DNA of 64,000 nucleotides from Paenibacillus sp. G2S3 (GTDB lineage Bacteria > Bacillota > Bacilli > Paenibacillales > Paenibacillaceae), in contig NZ_CP126095.1 in the NCBI RefSeq assembly GCF_030123105.1, positions 1,674,001 to 1,738,000 of the forward strand. The letters are read 5' to 3'. The notes beneath the pieces were generated by a model. It did no database searches. It had not been told where the DNA came from and saw only the letters and a program-made list of their open reading frames with translations. How positions within the stretch are numbered: the stretch's first letter is position 1; every line of letters starts with the position of its first letter. Both the position numbers and the translations under genes were made by a program. Of this stretch, positions 8,622 through 17,017 are shown one piece after another.

Positions 8622-10388
8622 GTGATAGAAAACTATCCGAAAATTGGTATCCGCCCGACCATTGATGGCAGAAGAAGAGGAGTTCGCGAATCATTAGAAG
8701 CTCAAACCATGGGTATGGCTCAGCGGGTAGCTAAGTTTATTGAAGAGAACTTATTTTATCCGGATGGCCGCCCCGTAGAGTGCATCATTGCCGATTCTAC
8801 GATTGGTGGTGTGAAGGAAGCTGCTGCTGCGGCTCAGAAATTTGCTGGGTCTAATGTTGGCGTATCGATTACTGTGACCCCTTGCTGGTGTTATGGTTCT
8901 GAAACGATGGATATGGACGCCTCGATCCCGCATGCCGTTTGGGGATTTAACGGAACGGAACGCCCTGGCGCGGTATATCTAGCTGCTGTTCTCTCTGCTT
9001 ATGCACAAAAAGGAATTCCGGCGTTTGGTATCTATGGTGAGGATGTTCAGGAGTCTAGCAGTGAGGAGATTCCAGCGGATGTGCAGACTAAATTGCTGCA
9101 GTTCGCCAAAGCTGGGCTGGCGGTTGCTCAAATGAGAGGGAAATCCTATTTATCAATGGGTTCTGTTTCGATGGGGATTGCTGGATCGATTGTGAATGAA
9201 CAGTTCTTCCAAGAGTATCTTGGAATGCGTAATGAATATATAGATATGTCAGAATATGTCCGCCGCTTTGAAGAGGAGATTTATGATAAAGAGGAATATG
9301 AGCGAGCACTCGCGTGGACCAAAGAAAACTGCCAAGTTGGTGCCGATAATAATCCGAAGCATCTGCAAATAAGTGATGATGAGAAAGAGAAGCAGTGGGA
9401 GACTTGTGTGAAAATGACATTGATCGCCCGTGATTTGATGATCGGCAATCCTGTTCTCGCTGAGCTGGGCTTTGAGGAAGAGGCCAATGGTCATAATGCG
9501 ATTGTGGGTGGCTTCCAAGGGCAGCGCCAATGGACGGATCATTTTCCTAACGGGGATTTCATGGAGACGATAATGAACTCCTCTTTTGACTGGAACGGCA
9601 AACGTACACCTTATATCGTTGCGACAGAGAATGATAGCCTGAACGGAGTAACGATGCTGTTCAATTATTTGCTTACGAATACTGCACAAATATTTGCGGA
9701 TGTCCGAACCTTTTGGAGTCCAGATGCAGTTAAGCGAGTAACGGGTCATCAATTGGAAGGGGAGGCAGCACACGGAATACTACACTTGATCAACTCTGGT
9801 TCGGCTGCTCTGGATGGGACGGGCGAGCAGACGATAGACGGTAAACCTGCGATAAAACCTTTTTGGGAAATTTCGGAGGATGAGGTAGAAGCTTGTTTGA
9901 GCCAGACCCAATTCCGCCCGGCTTCTCAAGAATATTTCCGCGGGGGCGGCTTCTCTACGGATTATTTAACCAAAGGCGGGATGCCAGTTACTATGGCACG
10001 TATGAACTTGGTTAAAGGGCTAGGACCTGTTCTTCAGCTTGTAGAGGGTCACACGGTAGAGCTGCCTGAAGATGTTCACCATACACTGGATCAAAGAACA
10101 GATCCGACTTGGCCAACGACTTGGTTTGCGCCTAAGTTAACCAATAGTGGTTCTTTCCAATCGGTTTATGATGTCATGAATAATTGGGGCGCAAATCATG
10201 GAGCGATCAGTTATGGACATATCGGTGCGGATTTGATTACGCTGGCCTCTATTCTGCGCATTCCGGTCAGCATGCATAACGTTGAGGAATCACGTATTTT
10301 TAGACCTCGGGTATGGTCGTTATTTGGTACTGAAGATCTGGAGGGAGCAGATTACAGAGCTTGTCAGAACTTCGGACCGCTCTACTAA
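8622..10388 (+). CDS. fucI: L-fucose isomerase
   Basis: Converts L-fucose to L-fuculose (and D-arabinose to D-ribulose), the first committed step of fucose catabolism, in the cytoplasm. 588 residues, the normal length for the hexameric Mn-dependent enzyme. The sequence [20 protein letters not shown], the [13 protein letters not shown] segment, TENDSLNG (metal-binding Glu and Asp region) and the C-terminal GHIGADLI and [21 protein letters not shown] segments are those of FucI. The start is GTG at 8622, chosen because GAGGAGG ends 7 bp upstream. It heads a co-directional set with kinase, aldolase and mutarotase, and lies downstream of the palindromic operator. Confidence 0.96.
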   Translation: MIENYPKIGIRPTIDGRRRGVRESLEAQTMGMAQRVAKFIEENLFYPDGRPVECIIADSTIGGVKEAAAAAQKFAGSNVGVSITVTPCWCYGSETMDMDASIPHAVWGFNGTERPGAVYLAAVLSAYAQKGIPAFGIYGEDVQESSSEEIPADVQTKLLQFAKAGLAVAQMRGKSYLSMGSVSMGIAGSIVNEQFFQEYLGMRNEYIDMSEYVRRFEEEIYDKEEYERALAWTKENCQVGADNNPKHLQISDDEKEKQWETCVKMTLIARDLMIGNPVLAELGFEEEANGHNAIVGGFQGQRQWTDHFPNGDFMETIMNSSFDWNGKRTPYIVATENDSLNGVTMLFNYLLTNTAQIFADVRTFWSPDAVKRVTGHQLEGEAAHGILHLINSGSAALDGTGEQTIDGKPAIKPFWEISEDEVEACLSQTQFRPASQEYFRGGGFSTDYLTKGGMPVTMARMNLVKGLGPVLQLVEGHTVELPEDVHHTLDQRTDPTWPTTWFAPKLTNSGSFQSVYDVMNNWGANHGAISYGHIGADLITLASILRIPVSMHNVEESRIFRPRVWSLFGTEDLEGADYRACQNFGPLY

Positions 10389-10418
10389 AATCTTCCTGTG
10401 AAGCAGGTGTGGTGAACA

Positions 10419-11864
10419 ATGAGTGATACTATCAAGCTCCTAGCCATAGATCTCGGCGCCAGTTCCGGAAGAGTTATGCTGGGGATATATGATGAAGATA
10501 GGCTTCAAATGGAAGAAATTCATCGGTTTGAGAATACGCCGGTACAGATCAATGGGCATTTATATTGGGATGTTCTGAGACTCTTCCACGAAATGAAGCA
10601 AGGGGTTCAAAAAGCCTTTAGGCAACACGGAGAATTGACTTCTTTAAGTGTAGATACATGGGGAGTTGACTACGGGTTTATCGATAAAAAAGGAATGATG
10701 CTCTATTCCCCCCATCATTACAGGGATCGGAGGATGGAGGCTCACCGTCTCAAATTGGAAGCGCTACTGTCACCGGCAGAGCAATTCCGTATGACCGGTC
10801 TTCAGCCAAGCGTGATTAATACAGTTTATCAGCTGTTCTCTGATTTTCAGGATAATGATTCGCTGATGGAGACCGCGGATACGATTTTGATGATGCCGGA
10901 TCTATTTCATTATCTGTTTTCTGGTATTAAAGCAGCAGAAAGCACGATCTGGAGTACAAGCGGCTTAGTGGATGCTGTTACGGGAGAGCTCTCCTCTGAA
11001 TTATTTAGCAGGCTTGGGATTCCGAGTAGTCTAGTTCCACATCAAGTCCATCCGGGAACGGTTATTGGATCTATCCTACCGGTTATTCAAGAGGAGCTTA
11101 GTATAGGCCCGATGAAAGTGATAGCCGGCGCTTCCCATGACACGGCTTCAGCAGTGGCTTCGATTCCTTATACTTGTAAGGATGAAGCAGCATTTTTAAG
11201 CTGTGGTACGTGGTCGTTGGTTGGCATGGAGACGCCTGAGCCGGTCATTTCGGAGAAAAGCTATGAATATGGTTTCACAAATGAACGCTGCTTCGGTAAT
11301 TCTAATCGTTTGCTAAAAAACACAACGGGACTATGGATTTTGCAGGAGCTCCAAAGGAATTGGGCGAAAGCAGGAGAGAATCTTAGTCAAAGTGAAATGG
11401 TTGAATTAGCCAAAACGATTAATGGGGCGCCAGCGATCATTGACCCGAATGACCAGCTTTTCAGCACACCTGGTGTGATGATGCAGCGGATTAAGGAATA
11501 TTGTGAGCGAACGGGGCAACAGACGCCTAATACGAAAGCTGAGTTTATACGCGTTATCCTTGAGAGCCTAGCGCAATCATACTGTAGAACGATTGAAGAA
11601 ATGGAAGAGATCACCGGCAAGACAGTCACTATCATTCATATGGTTGGCGGTGGGATTCAAAATGAGCTATTATGCCAGCTCACCGCTGATGCTACGGGTA
11701 GAGAAGTCGTTGCAGGGCCAGTGGAGGCCAGTGGAATTGGCAATATTATTGTCCAGTTGGCTGCTCTGGGGAAATTGGAAGTTTCTAAGGCGAAAGAGTT
11801 CGTGGCACGATCTTTTGCCTTTAAGACATACCAGCCTTCTCTGGTGAAGAACTCTAAAAAATAG
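10419..11864 (+). CDS. FGGY sugar kinase, rhamnulokinase-type, probable L-fuculokinase
   Basis: FGGY-family carbohydrate kinase of 481 residues. The N-terminal phosphate-binding AIDLGASSGRVMLG, DTWGVDYGFID substrate loop, and C-terminal VGGGIQNELLCQLTADATGREVVAGPVEASGIGN segments are characteristic of the RhaB (rhamnulokinase) branch rather than the classical E. coli FucK branch. Because it lies between fucI and an L-fuculose-1-phosphate aldolase, the likely reaction here is ATP-dependent phosphorylation of L-fuculose at C1; L-rhamnulose is a chemically close alternative. It starts 30 bp after fucI and ends 18 bp before the aldolase start, so it is in the operon. No rhamnose isomerase is in the window. 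Confidence 0.88.
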   Translation: MSDTIKLLAIDLGASSGRVMLGIYDEDRLQMEEIHRFENTPVQINGHLYWDVLRLFHEMKQGVQKAFRQHGELTSLSVDTWGVDYGFIDKKGMMLYSPHHYRDRRMEAHRLKLEALLSPAEQFRMTGLQPSVINTVYQLFSDFQDNDSLMETADTILMMPDLFHYLFSGIKAAESTIWSTSGLVDAVTGELSSELFSRLGIPSSLVPHQVHPGTVIGSILPVIQEELSIGPMKVIAGASHDTASAVASIPYTCKDEAAFLSCGTWSLVGMETPEPVISEKSYEYGFTNERCFGNSNRLLKNTTGLWILQELQRNWAKAGENLSQSEMVELAKTINGAPAIIDPNDQLFSTPGVMMQRIKEYCERTGQQTPNTKAEFIRVILESLAQSYCRTIEEMEEITGKTVTIIHMVGGGIQNELLCQLTADATGREVVAGPVEASGIGNIIVQLAALGKLEVSKAKEFVARSFAFKTYQPSLVKNSKK

Positions 11865-11882
11865 GATATGAGGAGAGAACTT

Positions 11883-12533
11883 ATGGATACATTGGAACAA
11901 AAACTACGTTCGCAGATTTGTGATATTGGCAGAAATTTGTTTAATAAAGATTTCATCGCCGCCAATGATGGGAATATTTCTGCACGGTTATCAGAGAATG
12001 AAATTCTCACTACCCCCAGAGCGGTAAGTAAGGGATATTTAGAGCCACATATGATTGTAAAAGTAAACCTGCAAGGTGAAGTTCTTGAAGCGGCAGAAGG
12101 CTACAGACCTTCAACGGAAACTAAAATGCATCTGAGAATTTATAATGAGCTACCTGAGATGAAGGGTGTGGTTCATGCACATCCCCCGTATGCTACAGCT
12201 TTTGCTATTAAAGGTGAGGCGCTCGATAAAATGATGATGCCAGAGTCGGTTATCATGATTGGGGATATTCCTTTGGCGGAATACGGAACACCTTCGACGG
12301 AAGAAATTCCGGACTCACTGATGCCTTTCCTTGGCAAAAAAACAGCGGTCCTGCTCGAAAATCACGGAGCACTTACTTGGGGAACGGATGTTATGGAAGC
12401 TTATCTGAACATGGAGAGACTCGAATATACAGCCAAGATTACCTTTATTACGCGTATGATTGAAGGGGAGAGAGAGCTGCCACAGCATCGGATTGATGAG
12501 CTGGTTGCATTGAGATCTTTTTATGGGAAGTAA
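11883..12533 (+). CDS. fucA: L-fuculose-1-phosphate aldolase
   Basis: Class II zinc aldolase splitting L-fuculose-1-phosphate to dihydroxyacetone phosphate and L-lactaldehyde. 216 residues from the ATG at 11883, close to the usual 215; this start has GAGGAGA 7-13 bp upstream, whereas the in-frame ATG at 11868 overlaps that site. Motifs: FIAANDGNIS phosphate-binding loop, VHAHPPYATAFA with two zinc His, and ENHGALTWG with the third His. Position after the kinase and before the mutarotase fixes the fucose role over the closely related ribulose-5-phosphate epimerase and rhamnulose aldolases. No lactaldehyde reductase is seen nearby. Confidence 0.92.
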   Translation: MDTLEQKLRSQICDIGRNLFNKDFIAANDGNISARLSENEILTTPRAVSKGYLEPHMIVKVNLQGEVLEAAEGYRPSTETKMHLRIYNELPEMKGVVHAHPPYATAFAIKGEALDKMMMPESVIMIGDIPLAEYGTPSTEEIPDSLMPFLGKKTAVLLENHGALTWGTDVMEAYLNMERLEYTAKITFITRMIEGERELPQHRIDELVALRSFYGK

Positions 12534-12545
12534 TGAGGTGCTTGG

Positions 12546-12974
12546 ATGTTAAAAAAAATTCCTAAGCTACTATCTCCGGAACTGGTACGTGTGATGATGG
12601 AAATGGGTCATGGAGATGAGCTTGTACTGGCAGATGCTAATTATCCAGGACACTCCTTGAACTCGAAAGTACTAAGATATGATGGTATTGGGATACCTGA
12701 TCTTTTGGATGCAATATTGGAACTGCTGCCACTAGATCATTATGTGGAACATCAGGTGGCGTTTATGGCTGTCTTTGAGGGAGATCCTACGGTGCCGGTG
12801 ATCTGGTCCACCTACGAGTCGATCATCACCAAACATGACGCTGAAGCGACGATTAAATATGAGGAGCGGTTTGATTTCTACAATCGTTCTAAGCAAAGTT
12901 ATGCTGTTGTAGTCACAGGTGAAGAAGCACTTTATGGAAATATTATTATCAAAAAAGGTGTAATCAAGGCCTGA
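12546..12974 (+). CDS. fucU: L-fucose mutarotase (FucU/RbsD family)
   Basis: Interconverts alpha and beta anomers of L-fucose so that the isomerase receives its preferred form. 142 residues, matching FucU. The ligand-binding His of MGHGDELVLADANYPGH and the C-terminal FYNRSKQSYAVVVTGE segment are typical. It is 12 bp downstream of the aldolase, with GAGGTG as RBS, and is the last gene of the fucose operon; the next gene is on the opposite strand 3 bp away, with no obvious terminator between them. Confidence 0.93.
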   Translation: MLKKIPKLLSPELVRVMMEMGHGDELVLADANYPGHSLNSKVLRYDGIGIPDLLDAILELLPLDHYVEHQVAFMAVFEGDPTVPVIWSTYESIITKHDAEATIKYEERFDFYNRSKQSYAVVVTGEEALYGNIIIKKGVIKA

Positions 12975-12977
12975 TGA

Positions 12978-13805
12978 TCAGCGATTCTGCTTGCGGTATT
13001 GCAGAGGTGAGCATTTGGCGATTTGCTTAAACACCCGCCCAAAGTGGGCGATGCTGTCAAAGCCTGTATTCTCTGCAATGGCAGTGACTTTAGTGTTAGT
13101 GCTCTGCAAGAGTCGTTGGGCTTCCTTGATCCGAATGTAGTTTAGATATTCAACAATGGTGAAGCCAGTGGTCTGTTTGAATAAACGGCAAAGATAAGTA
13201 CTGCTGATGAAAAAAGTTTCGGATAGCTGCTCTAATGTAAGCTTTTCAACATAATGTGCCTGTAAATAATCGATCATTTCGTAGACTTTAAGCTGCTTCT
13301 CACTGCTCTCAGGAGCGATGGGCTCGCGGCTTATTTCTTGTACTCTGTTCATTTCAATAAATAACTGGATGAGAAGTGTCTGAAGATAGGGGATTTGCTG
13401 TGATCGATGTTCTTCTTGTTCTTTTAGCATGGAGAAGAGGATAGATTCGATGGCTCCTTGTTCATGTCCTCCGGGACGCAGAAGTAAGCTTTGTGTAGTT
13501 AAAAAAGGAATACTTAGGTCGTAGTTGGCCAACGATTTTTGCAGAAAGCTCTCCTCAAAGTTAATCAATATTCGCTCATGGCGTACTGAGCCCTTAGAAG
13601 TAGTGCGGTGGAGTTCATTTTTATTAATAAATATCAGATCACCTTTGCGCAAAGTGTAAATTAGATTGTTGATATAATAGCTGCGCTCACCTGCGAGTAA
13701 ATAATAAATTTCATATGTCTTGTGATAATGGTCGGAATCCATGCTGAATGGGCCGGCTCTTTTGATTTGTTCAATGATAAATGGAGGCTCTAGCTCCTGT
13801 TCCAT
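12978..13805 (-). CDS. AraC-family transcriptional regulator with N-terminal cupin domain
   Basis: 275-residue regulator: an N-terminal cupin sugar-sensing domain (DSDHYHKTYEIYYLLAGERSYYINNLIYTLRKGDLIFINKNELH) followed at about residues 175-275 by two AraC helix-turn-helix motifs (LTLEQLSETFFISSTYLCRLFK and the IAENTGFDSIAHFGRVFK element ending SPLQYRKQ). The start at 13805 has AAGGGG upstream; the longer frame to 13847 lacks an RBS. It converges with the fucose operon and diverges from the Gfo/Idh dehydrogenase, so it may control that gene, the fucose genes, or both. Inducer unknown. Confidence 0.88.
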   Translation of the reverse strand: MEQELEPPFIIEQIKRAGPFSMDSDHYHKTYEIYYLLAGERSYYINNLIYTLRKGDLIFINKNELHRTTSKGSVRHERILINFEESFLQKSLANYDLSIPFLTTQSLLLRPGGHEQGAIESILFSMLKEQEEHRSQQIPYLQTLLIQLFIEMNRVQEISREPIAPESSEKQLKVYEMIDYLQAHYVEKLTLEQLSETFFISSTYLCRLFKQTTGFTIVEYLNYIRIKEAQRLLQSTNTKVTAIAENTGFDSIAHFGRVFKQIAKCSPLQYRKQNR

Positions 13806-13951
13806 TGTAGATTTGCCCCTTTCAGATAATGAAGCTAATATATGCAAAGTTTTCGCTATTTCTGCTAATAATCGCTTAGATTTGAATGTATTTTATACTA
13901 TAAACTATAAGAAGAAACGGCATCTAAATCAATAGCGATGGAGTGATCCTT

Positions 13952-15238
13952 GTGTCGAATAAGAAATATGTATTCGTAGGTACCGGTGGCCGAGCGGAGT
14001 TCTTCTATGGTGAGATAACTACGAATTATCGTGAAACTTCAGAAATTGTAGGCTTTTGCGATGTGAATGGGGCAAGAATGGATTATGCGAATCGATTACT
14101 GAAAGGGAAATATCAGTATCATGCGGTTCCTACTTATAAAGCACATGAGTTTGATCGTATGATTGAAGAGACTAAGCCGGATGTAGTTATCGTTACGAGT
14201 ATTGACCGTACACATCACCATTATATTATCCGGGCGATGGAGCTTGGCTGTGATGTGATTTCGGAGAAACCAATGACGGTGGATGAAGAGAAATGTCAGG
14301 AAATTCTTGAAGCGATTGAGCGGACGGGGAAAAAACTGCGTGTTACGTTCAATTACCGCTATGCCCCGCACAATACCAAAATCCGTGAATTGATCATGGA
14401 TGGGGCGATTGGAGAGGTGTTATCCGTCAATTTTGAGTGGCTGCTAAATACGCAGCATGGGGCGGATTACTTCCGCAGATGGCATCGGGATAAACGGAAC
14501 AGCGGAGGGCTGTTGGTTCATAAATCAACACATCATTTCGATTTGATGAATTTCTGGTTGGGCTCTCGTCCGGATACGGTCTATGCCATGGGAAATTTAA
14601 GGTTCTATGGCAGAGAGAATGCGGAGAAGCGCGGGGTGACAGAGTTTTATCAGCGTGCCCATGGTAGTAGTGCGGCGGAAAATGATCCCTTTGCGCTTCA
14701 TCTAAAAGACAACGAGCAGCTTAAGCAAATGTATCTGGATGCCGAGCATGAAGATGGGTACCTGCGAGATCAAAGTGTATTCGGTGATAATATCAGCATT
14801 GAGGATACGATGGCAGTCATGGTCAAATACAAAAACAAGACGATTATGAACTATTCACTTAATGCTTATTTGCCTTGGGAAGGCTTCATTGTAGTATTTA
14901 ATGGGACGAAGGGGCGGATGGAAGTTAAGGTTGTTGAACAGTCCTATGTAAACGCCGGGGGGAAGAAAGAAGATGAAGGGGCACTAAAGGACAAGCAAAT
15001 CACTGTATTCCCTCATTTTGCGCCGCCTTATGAAGTTGAAATTGAAGAAGGCGTTGGGGGACATGGGGGCGGAGATCCGGTCATGCTCCGTGATATTTTT
15101 GAACGACCTGTGGAGGATCGGTTTAATCGTACAGCTTCCCATGTGGATGGGGCGTTGTCTATTATGACCGGGATTGCAGCTAATCGTTCGATCGCTACTG
15201 GACTTCCGGTGAAGGTGGAGCAGTTAATTAAATTGTAG
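13952..15238 (+). CDS. Gfo/Idh/MocA-family NAD(P)-dependent dehydrogenase
   Basis: 428-residue oxidoreductase with an N-terminal Rossmann fold (KYVFVGTGGRAEFFY) and the family's EKPMTVDEEKC motif whose Lys helps catalysis, followed by the alpha/beta C-terminal substrate domain with NSGGLLVHKSTHHFDLMNFWLG. Members oxidise sugars, inositols or their derivatives, or act on glycosides by a redox step. Start taken as GTG at 13952 because GATGGAG ends 8 bp upstream; the first GTG at 13943 overlaps this site. The gene diverges from the AraC regulator. The specific substrate is not evident; a sugar released by the neighbouring fucose or uronate systems is plausible but unproven. Confidence 0.85.
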   Translation: MSNKKYVFVGTGGRAEFFYGEITTNYRETSEIVGFCDVNGARMDYANRLLKGKYQYHAVPTYKAHEFDRMIEETKPDVVIVTSIDRTHHHYIIRAMELGCDVISEKPMTVDEEKCQEILEAIERTGKKLRVTFNYRYAPHNTKIRELIMDGAIGEVLSVNFEWLLNTQHGADYFRRWHRDKRNSGGLLVHKSTHHFDLMNFWLGSRPDTVYAMGNLRFYGRENAEKRGVTEFYQRAHGSSAAENDPFALHLKDNEQLKQMYLDAEHEDGYLRDQSVFGDNISIEDTMAVMVKYKNKTIMNYSLNAYLPWEGFIVVFNGTKGRMEVKVVEQSYVNAGGKKEDEGALKDKQITVFPHFAPPYEVEIEEGVGGHGGGDPVMLRDIFERPVEDRFNRTASHVDGALSIMTGIAANRSIATGLPVKVEQLIKL

Positions 15239-15247
15239 AAGGAAAAA

Positions 15248-15460
15248 GCTCAAAGCCAAAATTAATAGTAGCCTGTTTGTGAACAAACCGCTGCGGAGTG
15301 GAGGGTTCTTACGATCGCTGTTAAAGCCCAATTTCTGGATAGTAGAAAGATTAGCAGTTGAAATTGGTCTTTAAAGGCGAACACTGGCGTTTCTCCATAA
15401 TCCCTCCACCCCTCCGCTCTGTCTTCACGTCAAGTTAACTACTATTTTTAGAATTGAGCC
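15248..15460. repeat. Long imperfect palindrome, candidate miniature element or structured RNA
   Basis: This roughly 210-bp gene-free stretch folds back on itself along its whole length. Outer arms are at 15249-15271 (CTCAAAGCC...AATAGTAG) and 15437-15460 (CTACTATTTTTAG...GAGCC). Middle arms GCGGAGTGGAGGG (15293-15305) and CCCTCCACCCCTCCGC (15402-15417) pair with a 3-base bulge. Inner arms TTAAAGCCCAATTTC (15321-15335) and GAAATTGGTCTTTAA (15360-15374) differ by one base. No reading frame of substance is seen. It lies between the Gfo/Idh gene and the TraB/GumN gene, just before a separate terminator. It could be a non-autonomous mobile element or a transcribed structured repeat. Confidence 0.55.
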
Positions 15461-15478
15461 TAAAAGAGAAGTAGAAAT

Positions 15479-15530
15479 AATAAGGCTGCCTCCAAAGTCA
15501 TTGTAGATGACTAAGAGACAGCCTTATTTA
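15479..15530. terminator. Bidirectional rho-independent terminator
   Basis: AATAAGGCTG and CAGCCTTATT form a perfect outer stem, continued by CTC..GTCAT / ATGAC..GAG pairing, with A and T runs on both sides. It lies 16 bp beyond the stop of the TraB/GumN gene on the minus strand and also downstream of the Gfo/Idh gene. Confidence 0.8.
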
Positions 15531-15545
15531 TTTTGGCTATAGAAA

Positions 15546-16808
15546 TTATTGTTTTACGACGTTAAAGCCATCTTTTTGCAATTGAGTCACAATGCCATCA
15601 TCACCCAGCATATGTAGCGCACCAACAACGACTAGGTAAGTCGCTTTTTTATCACTATTCAAATACTCTTTTACATGCTTCACCATGTTGGCATTCCGAT
15701 CCGAAACGAGACCCTTATAGTATTCTGGCTCCTTAGCGACCGCTTGTGTCATAGCTACGAGGGTTTGTTCATCTCCCTGCATCCACATTTGGGATAATGC
15801 ATCCAGCGAAGCCGTTGCTGCAGCATTGTCCGTTTGCTTGAGGCTATCGAGTGTATCGAGGAGAAGTTTTTCTTGTAATCCATCTGAGAATTGATTGAAC
15901 ATGTTCAGCTGTAATTGCATATTTTCCAATTCAATAATTGGTTTATTCAGTTTGCCTGCCTTCTGTGTGAAATATAGGTCGATACCCGTATCCGGTGTAT
16001 AATCTGTTGTTTGCATTTGTAGGCTTGAGATACCTTGAGTCACGACCCATGGCTTATAGGAATCGAATGCATTTCCTGCAAGACCATTCGCTTTCAGAAG
16101 CGCAACAACTTTGTTATAGGTATCAGCAGATACGTGATCCTTGAGCTTGGTCCCATCTGTATAAGAACCTTTCTCCGTAAGGAACTTTTGCATCTCCTTT
16201 TGATCAACCTTGGTTAAGTCAACTTCGACCCCGAGATATTGAGACGCTTCAAAAGCAGCTTCAATTTCCGGGCGTAGCGGGTACATTTTGTCGTTTGCCA
16301 CATGGATAGAGCCAAGAAGATAGACGGTATTACCGTTGTTCTCTACTTTCCATAAGAATCCGGTGCTGCCTGCAGCCTCGTGATTAGCTACAAAGGTGAT
16401 GGTGCGCTGCGCCGCACTCCATTCTACCTTATAGCCGATCGTTTCACCGATAAAGCGGACAGGAACATAGGTGACATTGTTGATGGTTTTAGGAGCCACC
16501 TCTAGTTTTTTCTTTTCCCCGTTTACCGTTGCTGTGGTGCTGCCTATAGTCAGTGACAGGGCTAGACCATTTTTGGTCCCCGTTACAGTTTGAGTCTTTT
16601 TATTCCAGTTCATATTTACATTAAGCTTCTCTAGGAGTGGACGCATAGGAACCAAGGTAGTTCCTTTTTCTACAATAGGGTTAGCATTGCCTAACTTTAC
16701 TTCTGTTCCATCAATCCATACGCCGACAGGCTTTTCAGCCGCATGGGCAGTGGTAAAGACAGACATAACCATGAAAATGGATAAAAATAATACACCTAGC
16801 TTTTTCAT
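15546..16808 (-). CDS. Secreted TraB/GumN-family protein with copper-amine-oxidase-like N-terminal domain
   Basis: 420 residues. Signal peptide at 1-24 (MKKLGVLFLSIFMVMSVFTTAHA). Residues about 28-140 form a CuAO N1-type stalk domain (GTTLVPMRPLLEKLN and VTYVPVRFIGETIGY units), common in Paenibacillus extracellular proteins. Residues about 150-420 are a TraB/GumN domain with the N-terminal LLGSIHV and C-terminal VVVGALHMLGDDGIV motifs of the Tiki-like metallopeptidase fold. The mechanism of bacterial GumN proteins is not settled. It stands alone between a terminator and the divergent GH88 operon promoter. Confidence 0.85.
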   Translation of the reverse strand: MKKLGVLFLSIFMVMSVFTTAHAAEKPVGVWIDGTEVKLGNANPIVEKGTTLVPMRPLLEKLNVNMNWNKKTQTVTGTKNGLALSLTIGSTTATVNGEKKKLEVAPKTINNVTYVPVRFIGETIGYKVEWSAAQRTITFVANHEAAGSTGFLWKVENNGNTVYLLGSIHVANDKMYPLRPEIEAAFEASQYLGVEVDLTKVDQKEMQKFLTEKGSYTDGTKLKDHVSADTYNKVVALLKANGLAGNAFDSYKPWVVTQGISSLQMQTTDYTPDTGIDLYFTQKAGKLNKPIIELENMQLQLNMFNQFSDGLQEKLLLDTLDSLKQTDNAAATASLDALSQMWMQGDEQTLVAMTQAVAKEPEYYKGLVSDRNANMVKHVKEYLNSDKKATYLVVVGALHMLGDDGIVTQLQKDGFNVVKQ

Positions 16809-16912
16809 TAATAGGACACTCCGTTTCTAAAAAGAATGAAAGCTGTAAGTCACTTTCTGATTTTAACGTATTTTTCCATAAATAGTTATATATTTTGTTA
16901 CGTCGTACAAAA

Positions 16913-16976
16913 GTCAAAATAATGCACATCAAAGCAAAAATCGCCCCTATTAGATCCTGTTCACTCTCCTTATCAT
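16913..16976 (+). promoter_or_regulatory. Candidate YesN-type activator site and -10 box before GH88 operon
   Basis: GTCAAAATAATGCACATC at 16913-16930 is followed by a second half-site GCAAAAATC at 16934. A TATCAT -10 candidate lies at 16971-16976, about 37 bp after the second half-site, and no good -35 is seen. The same composite precedes 23834 and 25760 (see those sites), so the activator is probably the AraC-type response regulator encoded at 22080-23663. Confidence 0.6.
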
Positions 16977-17017
16977 GAAACGTAAGAAACGAAGAGCCCG
17001 AAGGGAGCAAGGAACTT

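Noticed and set aside
9249..9773. 174-codon minus-strand open frame inside fucI
   Set aside because: It is a shadow of the fucI reading frame, with no RBS and no family resemblance.
15248..15460. A simple transcription terminator
   Set aside because: It is over 200 bp, lacks a terminal T run and has a proper terminator beside it at 15479-15530.
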